The notes: generated by a model from the sequence alone, not told the origin. Numbered from the stretch's first letter, positions 44,985-54,715 are shown. The stretch is DNA of 64,000 bases from M3007 sp041392625 (GCA_041392625.1 JAWKLR010000002.1:1-64000); one strand, 5' to 3'. Made by a program: numbers and translations.

Positions 44985-47900
44985 ATGTTTAAAAACTTTA
45001 TAAAAAGGCCGGTGCTTGCCATCGTCCTCTCCCTGCTTATTGTCTTTTTGGGAGGCCTGGCCTTCAAAACACTGCCCATCTCACAATTTCCAGAGATTGC
45101 GCCACCGCGGGTTTTGATCGAAATTGCCTACCCCGGTGCAAGTGCGGATGTATTGACTCAATCCACCCTGATCCCGCTGGAGCGGGCCATCAACGGGGTG
45201 CAAGGCATGAAATACATCGTTTCGGATGCCACCAGTGCCGGCGAAGCGACCATACAGGTGATTTTTGAATTGGGTACAGACCCCGACAAAGCCGTTGTAA
45301 ACGTAAAGAACCGGGTAGACCAGGTGCTCAACCGCTTGCCTCAACTGGTACAGTTGGAAGGGGTAGTCGTATCCCGTGTACAGCCGAGTATGTTGATGTA
45401 TGTCAACTTGTTTAGCAAAGACAAAGATGCCGACGAAAAATTTCTGTACAACTACGCCAACGTAAACATCATTCCCGAAATCCAGCGGATCAACGGTATT
45501 TCCAGCGCGAAAATTCTGGGTAGTCGTCAGTACGCCATGCGGATCTGGCTCAAGCCCGACCGGATGCGCGCCTACAAGGTTTCCGTGGAAGAGGTGATGG
45601 AGTCTATTGATGAACAGAGCATCATCGGTCGCCCGGGCCGACTGGGCCAAAGTTCCGGTATTGAAGCCCAATCCCTGGAATACGTTTTGTCGTACCAGGG
45701 GCGATACAACAAGCCGGAGCAATATGAAGACATCATCATTCGGGCCAATCCCGATGGTCAGCTCCTGCAATTGAAAGACATTGCAGACGTAGAACTCGGA
45801 AGTGAGTTTTTCGACATCTATTCCAACAAAGACGGATACCCTTCTGCTGCAATTATTTTGAAACAAAACTACGGGAGCAACGCCAGCGAAGTGATTCAGC
45901 AGGTGAAGGATAAAATGAGCGAACTGCAGGGCTCTTTCCCAAGTGGAATGGAATACGAAATCAACTACGACGTATCCAAATTCCTGGATGCATCCATCGA
46001 GAAAGTATTGCACACCCTTCTGGAAGCCTTCTTGTTGGTGGCATTGGTTGTGTATATTTTCCTTGGCGACTGGCGGTCTACCCTGATCCCATCCCTTGCT
46101 GTACCCGTTTCGCTGATTGGTGCCTTTTTCTTTTTGCAGGTTTTTGGCATTTCAATCAACCTGATTACCCTGTTTGCACTGGTACTTTCAATTGGTATTG
46201 TGGTCGATAACGCCATTGTGGTGGTGGAAGCGGTACACGCCAAAATGGAAGAAAAAAACATGAAACCGTACGAGGCATCCAGAGAGGTGTTGGGAGAAAT
46301 CGGCGGTGCAATCATTGCGATTACGCTGGTAATGACTGCGGTGTTTATCCCGGTTGGGTTTATGACCGGACCCGTCGGAATTTTCTACCGGCAATTCGCA
46401 ATTACCATGGCTTCATCCATCGTGCTTTCGGGTGTAGTGGCACTGACCCTGACACCGGTACTCTGTGCAATGATCCTGAAAAACAACCACGGTGTGCCGC
46501 GCAAAAAAAGCCCGATTACCCTGGCACTCGATGCCTTCAACCGCATGTTTGAACGGATCACCGGGCGCTATACATCCGTACTTGAAAAAATTGTCAACCG
46601 CAGGGTGGTCACCTTCCTGATGCTGGTTGCATTTATTGCCGGCAACGTAATGATGAGCAAGCAGCTTCCCGCCGGGTTTATCCCGGGTGAAGACCAGGGT
46701 ATGATCTATGCCATTATCCAGACGCCTCCGGGCACCACCCTGGAAGCAACCAACAAGGTATCCCGCGAGCTGCAGGAGGTCGCTGAAAAAATTGAAGACA
46801 TTTCTTCGGTTTCCTCACTAGCTGGCTATGAGATCCTGACCGAAGGTCGTGGATCCAATGCCGGCACCTGTTTGATCAACCTGAAAGACTGGTCAGACCG
46901 AAGCCACTCTGTGCATGAGATCATCGAAGAGTTGGAAGAAAAAACCGAGGATTTCGGAGCGGTGATCGAATACTTCGAACCACCCGCCGTTCCCGGATAT
47001 GGTGCGGCAGGTGGATTGGCACTCCGTCTTTTGGATAAAACCAACAACACGGATTACCACGAGTTTGACAAGATCAATCAGGACTTCATGGACGCCTTGA
47101 GCAAACGCCCGGAGTTAACCGGTCTGTTTACCTTCTACGCAGCCAACTATCCACAATACGAATTGGAGATCGACAACAAGCTCGCCATGCAAAAAGGGGT
47201 AACTATTGGTAAGGCCATGGAAAACCTCAACATCCTCATTGGTAGTACCTACGAGCAGGGCTTTATCCGGTTCAACAACTTCTTTAAGGTGTACACACAG
47301 GCCAGTCCTGAGTACCGCCGCTACCCCAGCGATATTTTGAATTACTACGTAAAAAATGAAGCCGGCGAAATGGTGCCTTATTCGTCATTTATGAAAATGA
47401 CCAAGAAGCAGGGCCCCAACGAAATTACCCGGTACAACTTGTACAACTCGGCTGCTATTCGGGGTGTTCCGGCCAAAGGATACACTACCGATGATGCCAT
47501 CAAAGCCGCACGGGAAGTAGCCGCAGCTACCCTGCCACGGGGCTACGACATTGCCTGGGAGGGCCTTTCTTTTGATGAGGCCCGCCGGGGGAACGAAGCC
47601 CTCCTGATTTTCTCCATTGTATTGGTTTTCGTGTACCTCATCCTCTCTGCACAGTATGAAAGTTTCTTGCTGCCTCTGGCAGTAATTCTGTCGCTTCCGG
47701 CAGGTACGTTTGGCGCATTCCTTTTGCTTAAAATGCTGGGGCTGGCCAACGACATCTACGCACAGGTTGGTCTGGTGATGCTGGTCGGACTTTTGGGTAA
47801 GAACGCCGTATTGATTGTGGAATACGCCGTTCAAAAGCACGAACAGGGTCTGTCAGTCCGCGATGCAGCCATTGAGGCAGCTAAGGTCCGTTTCCGACCC

Positions 47901-48158
47901 ATCCTCATGACTTCCTTTGCGTTTGTTGCCGGATTGATCCCGCTGGTACTTGCCACTGGTGCAGGTGCCATTGGCAACCGGACCATTGGTACTTCCGCCC
48001 TGGGAGGGATGTTGTTTGGTACCATTTTCGGCGTCATTGCGATTCCCGGCCTGTACTACGTCTTTGGCAAGCTGGCTGAAAACAGAAAATTAATCAAAGG
48101 CGAAAAATTTGAACCGTTAACCGAGCAATACAACTACGGCGATGCAAAAAAGAAATAA
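44985..48158 (+). CDS. RND efflux pump, HAE1/AcrB-type inner-membrane transporter
   Basis: A 1057-residue RND transporter with the standard architecture: a first transmembrane helix (ILSLL region near 12-30), a large periplasmic pore domain and six helices at about 340-560, then the duplicated second half with helices to about 1030. The TM4 proton-relay motif reads GIVVDNAIVVVEAV, and the pore regions match the hydrophobe/amphiphile efflux-1 group rather than the heavy-metal group. Substrates are therefore likely drugs, detergents, bile-type acids or dyes. It sits between adaptor and outer-membrane channel genes; its last 17 bp overlap the channel gene start, which suggests translational coupling. 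Confidence 0.93.
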   Translation: MFKNFIKRPVLAIVLSLLIVFLGGLAFKTLPISQFPEIAPPRVLIEIAYPGASADVLTQSTLIPLERAINGVQGMKYIVSDATSAGEATIQVIFELGTDPDKAVVNVKNRVDQVLNRLPQLVQLEGVVVSRVQPSMLMYVNLFSKDKDADEKFLYNYANVNIIPEIQRINGISSAKILGSRQYAMRIWLKPDRMRAYKVSVEEVMESIDEQSIIGRPGRLGQSSGIEAQSLEYVLSYQGRYNKPEQYEDIIIRANPDGQLLQLKDIADVELGSEFFDIYSNKDGYPSAAIILKQNYGSNASEVIQQVKDKMSELQGSFPSGMEYEINYDVSKFLDASIEKVLHTLLEAFLLVALVVYIFLGDWRSTLIPSLAVPVSLIGAFFFLQVFGISINLITLFALVLSIGIVVDNAIVVVEAVHAKMEEKNMKPYEASREVLGEIGGAIIAITLVMTAVFIPVGFMTGPVGIFYRQFAITMASSIVLSGVVALTLTPVLCAMILKNNHGVPRKKSPITLALDAFNRMFERITGRYTSVLEKIVNRRVVTFLMLVAFIAGNVMMSKQLPAGFIPGEDQGMIYAIIQTPPGTTLEATNKVSRELQEVAEKIEDISSVSSLAGYEILTEGRGSNAGTCLINLKDWSDRSHSVHEIIEELEEKTEDFGAVIEYFEPPAVPGYGAAGGLALRLLDKTNNTDYHEFDKINQDFMDALSKRPELTGLFTFYAANYPQYELEIDNKLAMQKGVTIGKAMENLNILIGSTYEQGFIRFNNFFKVYTQASPEYRRYPSDILNYYVKNEAGEMVPYSSFMKMTKKQGPNEITRYNLYNSAAIRGVPAKGYTTDDAIKAAREVAAATLPRGYDIAWEGLSFDEARRGNEALLIFSIVLVFVYLILSAQYESFLLPLAVILSLPAGTFGAFLLLKMLGLANDIYAQVGLVMLVGLLGKNAVLIVEYAVQKHEQGLSVRDAAIEAAKVRFRPILMTSFAFVAGLIPLVLATGAGAIGNRTIGTSALGGMLFGTIFGVIAIPGLYYVFGKLAENRKLIKGEKFEPLTEQYNYGDAKKK

Positions 48159-49581
48159 ATATATACCCTCGTTCTTTATTGTGGGATTGGCGCTATGGGC
48201 TTCGGCCTGCGCCATTCCCCAATTGGCAACCAAGGAAGTTTCAACAGAAATCCCAACCCAATTTGCTGCTGCTGCACCCGACACGGCCAACGCAGCGCAA
48301 ATCAACTGGAGAGATTTTTTTGACGATCCCTACCTGCCCGGACTTATCGACACTGCCTTGTCGAACAACCAGGAACTGAACATCGTCCTGCAACGCATAA
48401 GTGTGGTGCAAAATGAAATTCAGGCCCGGAAAGGGGAGTACCTCCCGTTTGTCAACGGCGGTATTGGTAGTGATGTGGAAAAGGTCGGCCGCTACACCCG
48501 CAATGGTGCCGTGGAAGAAAGCCTCAACATAACGGACGACAAGGCATTTCCCGAATTGCTGGGCAACCTGCAACTCGGCCTCACAGCCAGCTGGGAAGTC
48601 GACATTTGGCACAAACTGCGAAACAGCCAGAAGATTGCAAGCATGGAATACCTGGCAAGTGTGGAGGGCAAAAACTTCCTGCTCACCAATCTGGTAGCAG
48701 AAGTAGCTAACTCCTATTACGAACTCATTGCATTGGATAATCAGCTCCTGAACCTGGAAGAAAACATCCAGATTCAGAAAGATGCTTTGAATGTGGTTAA
48801 ACTTCTGCAACAGGCAGGGCGAACCAACTCACTGGCTGTACAGCGTTTTGAAGCAGAGGTGAAAAAGAACCAGAGTGAAATTTTTACGATCCGACAGGAA
48901 ATTACCGTAACAGAAAACCGGATAAACTTCCTTTTGGGACGGGCTCCGCAGCCCATTCGCAGAAATGCCTCAGGTTTTATTGAATTCAAGCCACAGGTTG
49001 TATCCACCGGAGTTCCGGCACAATTGCTGGAAAACCGCCCGGATATCCGAAAAGCTGAACTCGAACTGGCCGCATCCGAATTAAATATTCAGGTGGCCCG
49101 GGCGAATTTTTATCCTTCTCTCGATGTAAAAGCCGGACTGGGATTTCAGGCATTCAACCCCAAGTTTTTATTGAGCACACCGGAGTCTGTGGCATTCTCC
49201 CTTGCAGGAGATGCGCTTGCGCCGCTGGTCAACCGAAATGCCATAATTGCAACGTACAAAAATGCTTCTGCCAAGCAAATCGAAGCAGCGTATGAGTATG
49301 AGCAGGTAGTGTTGAAGGCCTACTTTGAAGTGGCCAACCAGCTGTCCAACATGGACAACCTCGAACAAAATTTTCAGTTAAAAACCCAACAGGTAGAAGC
49401 GCTCAACCGCTCGATTGAGATTGCAAACCAGCTGTTTCAATCTGCGAGAGCCGATTACATGGAAGTTTTGCTAACCCAGCGTGATGCGCTGGAGGCAAAA
49501 ATGGAATTGATCGAAACGCAAAAAGCACAGCTGATCGCTATGGTCGATCTGTACAAAGCCCTCGGTGGCGGCTGGAGATAA
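48142..49581 (+). CDS. TolC/NodT-type outer-membrane efflux lipoprotein
   Basis: A 479-residue channel of the NodT subgroup. The leader WASACAIPQ contains a lipobox Cys; two copies of the outer-membrane efflux repeat follow, for example ALSNNQELNIVLQRISVVQN and ENRPDIRKAELELAASELNI, with long coiled coils and the RxPRP-like DIRKAE motif. It completes the tripartite pump with the adaptor and AcrB-type transporter. Its start overlaps the transporter stop (48142-48158), and it is followed by the operon terminator at 49621. Confidence 0.9.
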   Translation: MQKRNKYIPSFFIVGLALWASACAIPQLATKEVSTEIPTQFAAAAPDTANAAQINWRDFFDDPYLPGLIDTALSNNQELNIVLQRISVVQNEIQARKGEYLPFVNGGIGSDVEKVGRYTRNGAVEESLNITDDKAFPELLGNLQLGLTASWEVDIWHKLRNSQKIASMEYLASVEGKNFLLTNLVAEVANSYYELIALDNQLLNLEENIQIQKDALNVVKLLQQAGRTNSLAVQRFEAEVKKNQSEIFTIRQEITVTENRINFLLGRAPQPIRRNASGFIEFKPQVVSTGVPAQLLENRPDIRKAELELAASELNIQVARANFYPSLDVKAGLGFQAFNPKFLLSTPESVAFSLAGDALAPLVNRNAIIATYKNASAKQIEAAYEYEQVVLKAYFEVANQLSNMDNLEQNFQLKTQQVEALNRSIEIANQLFQSARADYMEVLLTQRDALEAKMELIETQKAQLIAMVDLYKALGGGWR

Positions 49582-49620
49582 TTAGGAGAGAATTTAGAGA
49601 TAATAAGTAGTGTGATTCCC

Positions 49621-49676
49621 GGGAATTTGATCTTGGCTCCGTATAATCCGGAGTCAAGACAAATTCCCATTTTTTA
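49621..49676 (+). terminator. Rho-independent terminator of the RND operon
   Basis: Stem GGGAATTTG...TTG...CTCCG with CGGAG...CAA...CAAATTCCC (49621-49668), followed by ATTTTTT. Confidence 0.8.
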
Positions 49677-49704
49677 TTTCTGGATCGACCGATGCGTTTA
49701 GGAA

Positions 49705-50400
49705 CTACTCCGGATAAAACACACTCACTTCTTCCAGAGGTCTGCGATGAATATCCGGCACGTACACCTCCTCTTTGGCATACCCTACGGGCAGGAGCAA
49801 AAAGGGCCGTTCGTTGTCCGGGCGCTTCAGGATTTTTTGCAAAAAATTCATAGGGCTCGGAGTATGTGTCAGCGTAACCAGGCCCGCATTATGAATTGCA
49901 GAAATCAACATGCCGCATGCAATTCCCACCGATTCGTTTACATAATAATTGTTGTGTTTGCTTCCCTCGGAGTCGAGTTCATAGGCTTTTTTAAAAACGA
50001 CAATCAGCCAGGGTGCAATTTCCAGAAATGGCTTGTGCATATCTGTTCCGAGTGGGGCCAAATCCCGTTTCCAACGCTCGCTGATGCGGTGTTCGTAGCT
50101 CTCTTTTTCCTCCGCTTCCGCCGCCTGCCGAATCTGGGTTTTGAGCGCCGGATCTGAAACAGCACAAAAGGTCCAGGGCTGTTTGTGTGCGCCCGAAGGA
50201 GCCGTTGAAGCAGCCATGATCAGGTGCTCAATCACCTCCCGCGGAACCGGCCGATCGGTAAACTCCCGTACCGAACGCCGCTTGTCGAGCCACTCATAAT
50301 AGGTTTTGCTTCGTTCACGCATCTGCTCTTCCGAAAACGCTTCCTGATGATAGGCTACGTGTTTGAATCCATCAACGAAAATGTGGTTTTTTGTATCCAT
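49705..50400 (-). CDS. Nitroreductase family flavoprotein (iodotyrosine-deiodinase/BluB-like)
   Basis: A 231-residue FMN-dependent reductase-fold protein. RRSVREFTDRPVPREVIEHL (about 38-57) is the classic FMN phosphate-binding start, AASTAPSGAHKQPWTFCAVS (about 61-80) the second FMN loop with the SGAHKQPW signature of deiodinase-like members, and SVGIACGMLISAIHNAGLVT the dimer-interface helix. Reduction or dehalogenation of an aromatic substrate is the family role; the specific reaction is unknown. ATG 50400 starts MDTKNHIF; an upstream in-frame start at 50502 would run through the intergenic repeat and is rejected. Confidence 0.83.
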   Translation of the reverse strand: MDTKNHIFVDGFKHVAYHQEAFSEEQMRERSKTYYEWLDKRRSVREFTDRPVPREVIEHLIMAASTAPSGAHKQPWTFCAVSDPALKTQIRQAAEAEEKESYEHRISERWKRDLAPLGTDMHKPFLEIAPWLIVVFKKAYELDSEGSKHNNYYVNESVGIACGMLISAIHNAGLVTLTHTPSPMNFLQKILKRPDNERPFLLLPVGYAKEEVYVPDIHRRPLEEVSVFYPE

Positions 50401-50445
50401 CCGGTAAACATAAAAAATTTCCGAGTGCCGATTACATGAAATCCG

Positions 50446-50604
50446 ATTGCCAATTGGATTTTTGATTGTAAAATGGATAGATGTTTTGTAGGGCAAGGGC
50501 AAGCCTTGCCCCTACAAAACATAACAACATCAACTTATCATCCAAGCCCCGAAAGGGGCGCATCATCAAATCAACAATTCCCTGCCAGGCATGGCAGGGC
50601 TACG
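50446..50604. repeat. Mosaic palindromic intergenic repeat, copy 2
   Basis: Shares both conserved blocks with 33171-33303: block one at 50447-50482, block two at 50526-50579 with hairpin GCCCCGAAAGGGGC. The 43-bp centre here is a long palindrome with arms GTTTTGTAGGG / CCCTACAAAAC (50483-50521). Block two is followed by the CCCTGCCAGGCATGGCAGGG palindrome (50580-50604), the same module as 34755-34779. No gene is present. Confidence 0.78.
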
Positions 50605-50635
50605 CCACAATTCACTATACTTGCTAAAAAAAAGT

Positions 50636-51085
50636 ATGCAAATCCGGGAAGCCCGTTTGGAAGACATTCAGCAGATTCAATTGGTACGCCGTTCTGTGCG
50701 AGAAAACATCCTCTCCGATCCGAGCCTGGTGACGGATGCCGATTGTGCCGACTACCTCACGCGCCGGGGTAAAGGTTGGGTGGCAGAAACAGCGGGTTTG
50801 ATCGTGGGATTTGCCATTGCCGACCTGGAAGACCACAACATTTGGGCTCTGTTTCTACTACCAGAGTATGAAAATATGGGCTTGGGAAAACAGTTGCACA
50901 AGGCAATGATGGATTGGTATTTTAGTCAAACCCAACATACCGTCTGGCTGGGAACAGAAATAGATTCCAGAGCCGTAGGTTTTTATAAAAAAATGGGATG
51001 GACCGAAGTGGGAATGCACGGAAAAAATGAAATTAAATTTGAAATGAATTACGCGGATTGGTCCAACCAACACGCTCAGAAATAG
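50636..51085 (+). CDS. GNAT family N-acetyltransferase
   Basis: A 149-residue single-domain GNAT. IREARLEDIQQIQLVRRSVR opens the fold, WVAETAGLIVGFAIADLEDH gives beta-4, LPEYENMGLGKQLHKAMMDW holds the acetyl-CoA loop (ENMGLGK), and SRAVGFYKKMGWTEVGMHGK is the C-terminal signature. ATG 50636 is preferred; an earlier start at 50591 would lie in the palindromic repeat. Substrate unknown. Confidence 0.85.
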   Translation: MQIREARLEDIQQIQLVRRSVRENILSDPSLVTDADCADYLTRRGKGWVAETAGLIVGFAIADLEDHNIWALFLLPEYENMGLGKQLHKAMMDWYFSQTQHTVWLGTEIDSRAVGFYKKMGWTEVGMHGKNEIKFEMNYADWSNQHAQK

Positions 51086-51142
51086 AGTATGTTTAAATTT
51101 GGATAATTTAGCGCTGGAATACAACCCGCAAATTTTATAGCT

Positions 51143-52138
51143 ATGAAAAAAAGCCCAATCACCTTATTCATATTGACCCTGCTGGTCGTATCAACAAGCG
51201 CACTATTTGCACAAACGGACAGCCACGAATTTTGCCTGGGTGGATTTTGCATTCTGCGCGATGGCGATCAGTACAGCCTGTCCAACAGTGCCGGTGAAAC
51301 CCTGATACCGGCAAATCCCGACAAATTGACATTTGCAACCAACCCCTCCAAGCAAAAAGCCCTGTTCTTCATTGAACGCGGCGGCCGGTGGGGTGTAATC
51401 GACACCCTCGGCCGCGAAATAATTCCGGCGAAATACCAACACGCGCGCCAGATCCAGGTGCTGGGCCACAACCCATATATTCAGGTTCAGGAAGGGCCTG
51501 GCCAACTCAACAACATAGGCCTCTACAACATGGATGGGGTACAGATTCTCCCTCCGAATTACAGCAAAATTGAGATCCTGCCGCAACGCCCCGATCTGAT
51601 TTTTGCATGCATCGACAGTCTGCAAAATCCCGTTGACTACGCAGATGTAGAAGGGACCTTGCGCTTTAAATTGTTTGATCCCAATGGTCGTTCGCTTTCC
51701 AATAAAACATTTCACGCACTCAAGCGCGCTCGATTTTTTCAAGATAAAAATGCCTGGCAAGGCAAATTGGAAAACGGCCACGAGGTAATCATCGGATACG
51801 GTGGTTTTGGCGCCCTTATTTCACAGGAGTTTTTGTCGATCGAACAAGTTAAAAGTTATGTGGTGTTTACCGAGTTGCCCGACGATGATGGCATCCCGTA
51901 CAAGCGCCTGTTGATTCGGCGGTCGGTGCCGGAGGCTTTGCAAAATTTTGGCAAAAATATGCACCTCTCAGACGCAATCTACATCGATGTATGTTTTGAT
52001 CCGGAATGCACGCTGAAATACGCCAGTCCGGAACAAGAAAAACGCCTGCGCGCCCACCTTTCTGCGGCGGTAGGTGTATTGAAAAACGGCCAGTTTCACT
52101 CATTTACCGGTTCGGGAGACCGGAGTTTGGTGGAATAG
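51143..52138 (+). CDS. Secreted WG-repeat protein
   Basis: A 331-residue protein with signal peptide (MKKSPITLFILTLLVVSTSA). Residues about 68-92 (GGRWGVIDTLGREIIPAKYQ) are a clear WG repeat, followed by NIGLYNMDGVQILPPNYSKI as a second, looser unit. The rest is beta-rich with a final polar segment. WG-repeat proteins have no agreed function. It resembles the protein at 33859 in layout. It lies 51 bp upstream of the response-regulator gene on the same strand. Confidence 0.7.
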   Translation: MKKSPITLFILTLLVVSTSALFAQTDSHEFCLGGFCILRDGDQYSLSNSAGETLIPANPDKLTFATNPSKQKALFFIERGGRWGVIDTLGREIIPAKYQHARQIQVLGHNPYIQVQEGPGQLNNIGLYNMDGVQILPPNYSKIEILPQRPDLIFACIDSLQNPVDYADVEGTLRFKLFDPNGRSLSNKTFHALKRARFFQDKNAWQGKLENGHEVIIGYGGFGALISQEFLSIEQVKSYVVFTELPDDDGIPYKRLLIRRSVPEALQNFGKNMHLSDAIYIDVCFDPECTLKYASPEQEKRLRAHLSAAVGVLKNGQFHSFTGSGDRSLVE

Positions 52139-52176
52139 GGAAGGGTTTCTTCAAAATTTCTACCAATTTAGTGGGC

Positions 52177-52184
52177 TATCTTTG
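52177..52184 (+). promoter_or_regulatory. -7 promoter element of the two-component/receptor locus
   Basis: TATCTTTG matches TAnnTTTG and lies only 6 bp before the ATG at 52190, so the transcript would be nearly leaderless if used. No strong -33 element is visible. Confidence 0.35.
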
Positions 52185-52189
52185 GAGCA

Positions 52190-52864
52190 ATGAAAATTCT
52201 GATCATTGAAGATGAGCGCTCCCTCGCCGAGGATATTTCAAGGTATCTGTCGGGAGAACACTACCTGTGCGAAACTGCAGCTACCTATGCGGAGGCCATT
52301 GAAAAAATCGAACTGTATTCCTACGATTGCATACTGCTGGACATCATGCTTCCGGATGGGAATGGACTCGACGTGCTTAAGCACATCAAAGAAATCAAAA
52401 AGCGGGATGGAGTCATCATCCTGTCGGCAAAAGATGCCATAGACGACCGGGTAAAGGGCCTGCAGCTCGGCGCCGATGACTACTTGCCAAAACCCTTCCA
52501 CCATTCGGAATTGGCAGCTCGAATTTTCTCAGTCATCCGCCGCAAATATTTTGACAACGCCAATGTCTTTACCGCAAATGAAATTTCGGTTGACCTGCTT
52601 GCCAATACGGTAACTGTAAATGGAATTCCGCTCCATCTCACCAAAAAAGAATACGCCCTGCTGTTGCTTTTCCTTGGAAATCGAGGAAAAACCATTCCCA
52701 AAAGTGCACTTGCCGAGCACTTGTCGGGCGACCTTGCAGACATGCTCGACAACCACGATTTTGTATATGCGCATGTCAAAAATCTCAAGAAAAAACTCAA
52801 CGAGGGCGGAACAAAAAATTACATAAAGACCATGTACGGCATCGGTTATAAATGGGAATCATGA
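52190..52864 (+). CDS. OmpR-family response regulator
   Basis: A 224-residue regulator. The receiver has the acidic pocket EDE at 7-9, phospho-acceptor Asp51 in ILLDIML, and KPF at about 102; the C-terminal winged helix (about 125-224) ends NLKKKLNEGGTKNYIKTMYG and GIGYKW, typical for OmpR/PhoB. It pairs with the kinase whose ATG overlaps its stop (ATGA at 52861-52864). The downstream PepSY-like and TonB-receptor genes are the probable targets. Confidence 0.9.
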   Translation: MKILIIEDERSLAEDISRYLSGEHYLCETAATYAEAIEKIELYSYDCILLDIMLPDGNGLDVLKHIKEIKKRDGVIILSAKDAIDDRVKGLQLGADDYLPKPFHHSELAARIFSVIRRKYFDNANVFTANEISVDLLANTVTVNGIPLHLTKKEYALLLLFLGNRGKTIPKSALAEHLSGDLADMLDNHDFVYAHVKNLKKKLNEGGTKNYIKTMYGIGYKWES

Positions 52865-54150
52865 GCAAACTTCTGCACAAACAACTCAAGGTTTTTTCCA
52901 CATTTGCTTGCCTGATCCTGGCTTGCAGCATTCCCAGCTATTATGTGGCCATTCGATACATTGGACAAAACGAACTGGATGAGCAAAACCATGCCCTCAA
53001 ACGGCAAATTGAAACGGGTTTTCAACATGCCGGTTTTGAGGATTCAACCCGCACTCAATTTATAGATCACTGGAACAACATGCAGTCCGGCTTGTGGCTC
53101 GATCCGAAACCGGCGAGGCATCTGCTTTCCGATTCGGTGTATACCATTTCAAAGGAAATCATTGAACACGGCGAGCCGGAAACCGAGCGTTTCCGCTGTC
53201 TTCGTTCCTCTATTCAGCTTGGAAAAGAATCGCATGCACTCCGGATTGAAACCAACATGGAAGACGCGGACGACACCATTTGGTCTATTTCTGTCCTCAC
53301 GTTTGCATTTTTCTTTCTGCTGGTTTTGGGCTTTGTTTTTCTCAACAAATTCTTGTCGGAAAAACTCTGGAAGCCATTCAATGTTACCCTGGCCAAATTG
53401 AGTGTTTTTAATTTAAATAAAGATCAAAAAATACATCTGGAGCCCAGCGGTGTGGAAGAGTTTGATGAACTCAACCGGGTGGTCGCTCGCCTGATTGAAA
53501 AAAATGTCGACGCATTTAAGGGGCAAAAAAAATTCATCGAAAATGCTTCCCACGAACTACAGACTCCCCTGGCCGTATTGAAATCAAAAATTGAACTTTT
53601 GTTTCAACATCCCTCGCTCAACAAAGACTTGTCTGACCAGATCGCAGCGATTCAACTCCCTTTGTCACGCCTCTCCCGCCTGAATAAAAACCTGTTGTTG
53701 CTGGCAAAAATCGAGAACAGCCAATTTGAGGAACGCAGCCCGCTGGATGTGGTCGAGGTAGTAAACAACGGACTGGAAATGCTCTCCGATTATTGTCTGG
53801 ACAAAGCCCTTGTGCTGGATGTACAAATAGATGTAGAGCACCTTTTGGTTAACTCCAATCGGGTTCTGTTGGAAACACTGGTCAACAACCTGCTGATCAA
53901 TGCGATCCAGCACACTGCGCAGGGAGGAAAAGTGCAGGTGCGTGTCCATGCGCGCACCCTACTGATTGCTAACTCCGGACAACAGGCCCTCCCCGAATCC
54001 TCGCTTTTTGAACGCTTTAACAATGCAACGGTAAAAGACGGTGGGAGTGGGCTCGGGCTGTCAATTGTACATGAAATTTGCCTGCATCATCCGTGGCAAC
54101 TTTCGTATGCATTCGAAGAAAACAAGCATCAATTTAAGATTCAGTTTTAG
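52861..54150 (+). CDS. Sensor histidine kinase
   Basis: A 429-residue membrane kinase. Two transmembrane helices (FSTFACLILACSIPSYYVAI near 14-33 and FAFFFLLVLGFVFLNKF near 145-161) flank a periplasmic sensor of about 110 residues. Then come a HAMP-like linker, H-box ENASHELQTPLAVLKSKIEL near 225-244, N-box LVNNLLINAIQHT, and GSGLGLSIVHEI in the ATP lid. The D-box between N- and G-boxes (IANSGQQ) is slightly degenerate. The ATG at 52861, overlapping the regulator stop as ATGA, is preferred to the GTG-like start nine bases earlier. Confidence 0.88.
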   Translation: MSKLLHKQLKVFSTFACLILACSIPSYYVAIRYIGQNELDEQNHALKRQIETGFQHAGFEDSTRTQFIDHWNNMQSGLWLDPKPARHLLSDSVYTISKEIIEHGEPETERFRCLRSSIQLGKESHALRIETNMEDADDTIWSISVLTFAFFFLLVLGFVFLNKFLSEKLWKPFNVTLAKLSVFNLNKDQKIHLEPSGVEEFDELNRVVARLIEKNVDAFKGQKKFIENASHELQTPLAVLKSKIELLFQHPSLNKDLSDQIAAIQLPLSRLSRLNKNLLLLAKIENSQFEERSPLDVVEVVNNGLEMLSDYCLDKALVLDVQIDVEHLLVNSNRVLLETLVNNLLINAIQHTAQGGKVQVRVHARTLLIANSGQQALPESSLFERFNNATVKDGGSGLGLSIVHEICLHHPWQLSYAFEENKHQFKIQF

Positions 54151-54235
54151 AGCCTGCTCAAAATTCAAAATGCCTACAAAATTGGGTTGGACCTTTGTCT
54201 TGAAATTATTTTTATCACAAAAAAATTCAAGTTTT

Positions 54236-54700
54236 ATGAAATACCTATTGATTGTTTCCGCTAGTATTCTTCTGGCTACTTGTGGTCTTGCTCAGAACAA
54301 CCAGACTCCTTCTGCTGTTACATCCAGCTTTAATGCAAAATTTCCCAACGCACAAAAAGTGAAGTGGGATAAGGAAAACGCGGAGGAATGGGAAGCCGAG
54401 TTCAAACTGAACGGCAGCGAATATTCTGCAAATTTCAAAGCGGATGGAAGCTGGCTTGAAACAGAGCACAAAATCAAGAAGAGTTCCATTCCCGGTCCGG
54501 TCAAAGCAGCGGTGGACAAGGAATTTCCGGGATTTAAAATCGACGAGGCCGAACAAGTAGAAACCCCCGAAGGGACCTTCTATGAATTCGAAATTGAAAA
54601 AGGGAAACAGGAAAAAGAAGTATTATTTGATTCCAATGGCAAACTTCTGAAATCACACGATGAAGAAGAAAGTGACGACGAAGAAAAAGACGATAATTAA
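54236..54700 (+). CDS. PepSY-like (DUF2874) periplasmic protein
   Basis: A 154-residue exported protein (signal peptide MKYLLIVSASILLATCGLAQ). Two PepSY-like units are visible: AVTSSFNAKFPNAQKVKWDK with EEWEAEFKLNGSEYSANFKA, and VKAAVDKEFPGFKIDEAEQV with FYEFEIEKGKQEKEVLFDSN. A final acidic tail EEESDDEEKDDN follows. Such proteins sit with two-component systems and receptors in Bacteroidota. They are proposed to modulate peptidases or bind ligand; direct evidence is lacking. It lies 15 bp upstream of the receptor gene. Confidence 0.82.
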   Translation: MKYLLIVSASILLATCGLAQNNQTPSAVTSSFNAKFPNAQKVKWDKENAEEWEAEFKLNGSEYSANFKADGSWLETEHKIKKSSIPGPVKAAVDKEFPGFKIDEAEQVETPEGTFYEFEIEKGKQEKEVLFDSNGKLLKSHDEEESDDEEKDDN

Positions 54701-54715
54701 TTAGCTAAAATAAAT

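Noticed and set aside
45081..46013. Long reverse frame opposite the RND transporter
   Set aside because: The plus strand is an unambiguous AcrB-type gene; the reverse product shows no family pattern.
33171..50604. CRISPR array from the repeated blocks
   Set aside because: There are only two to three widely separated copies, no regular spacing and no cas genes.
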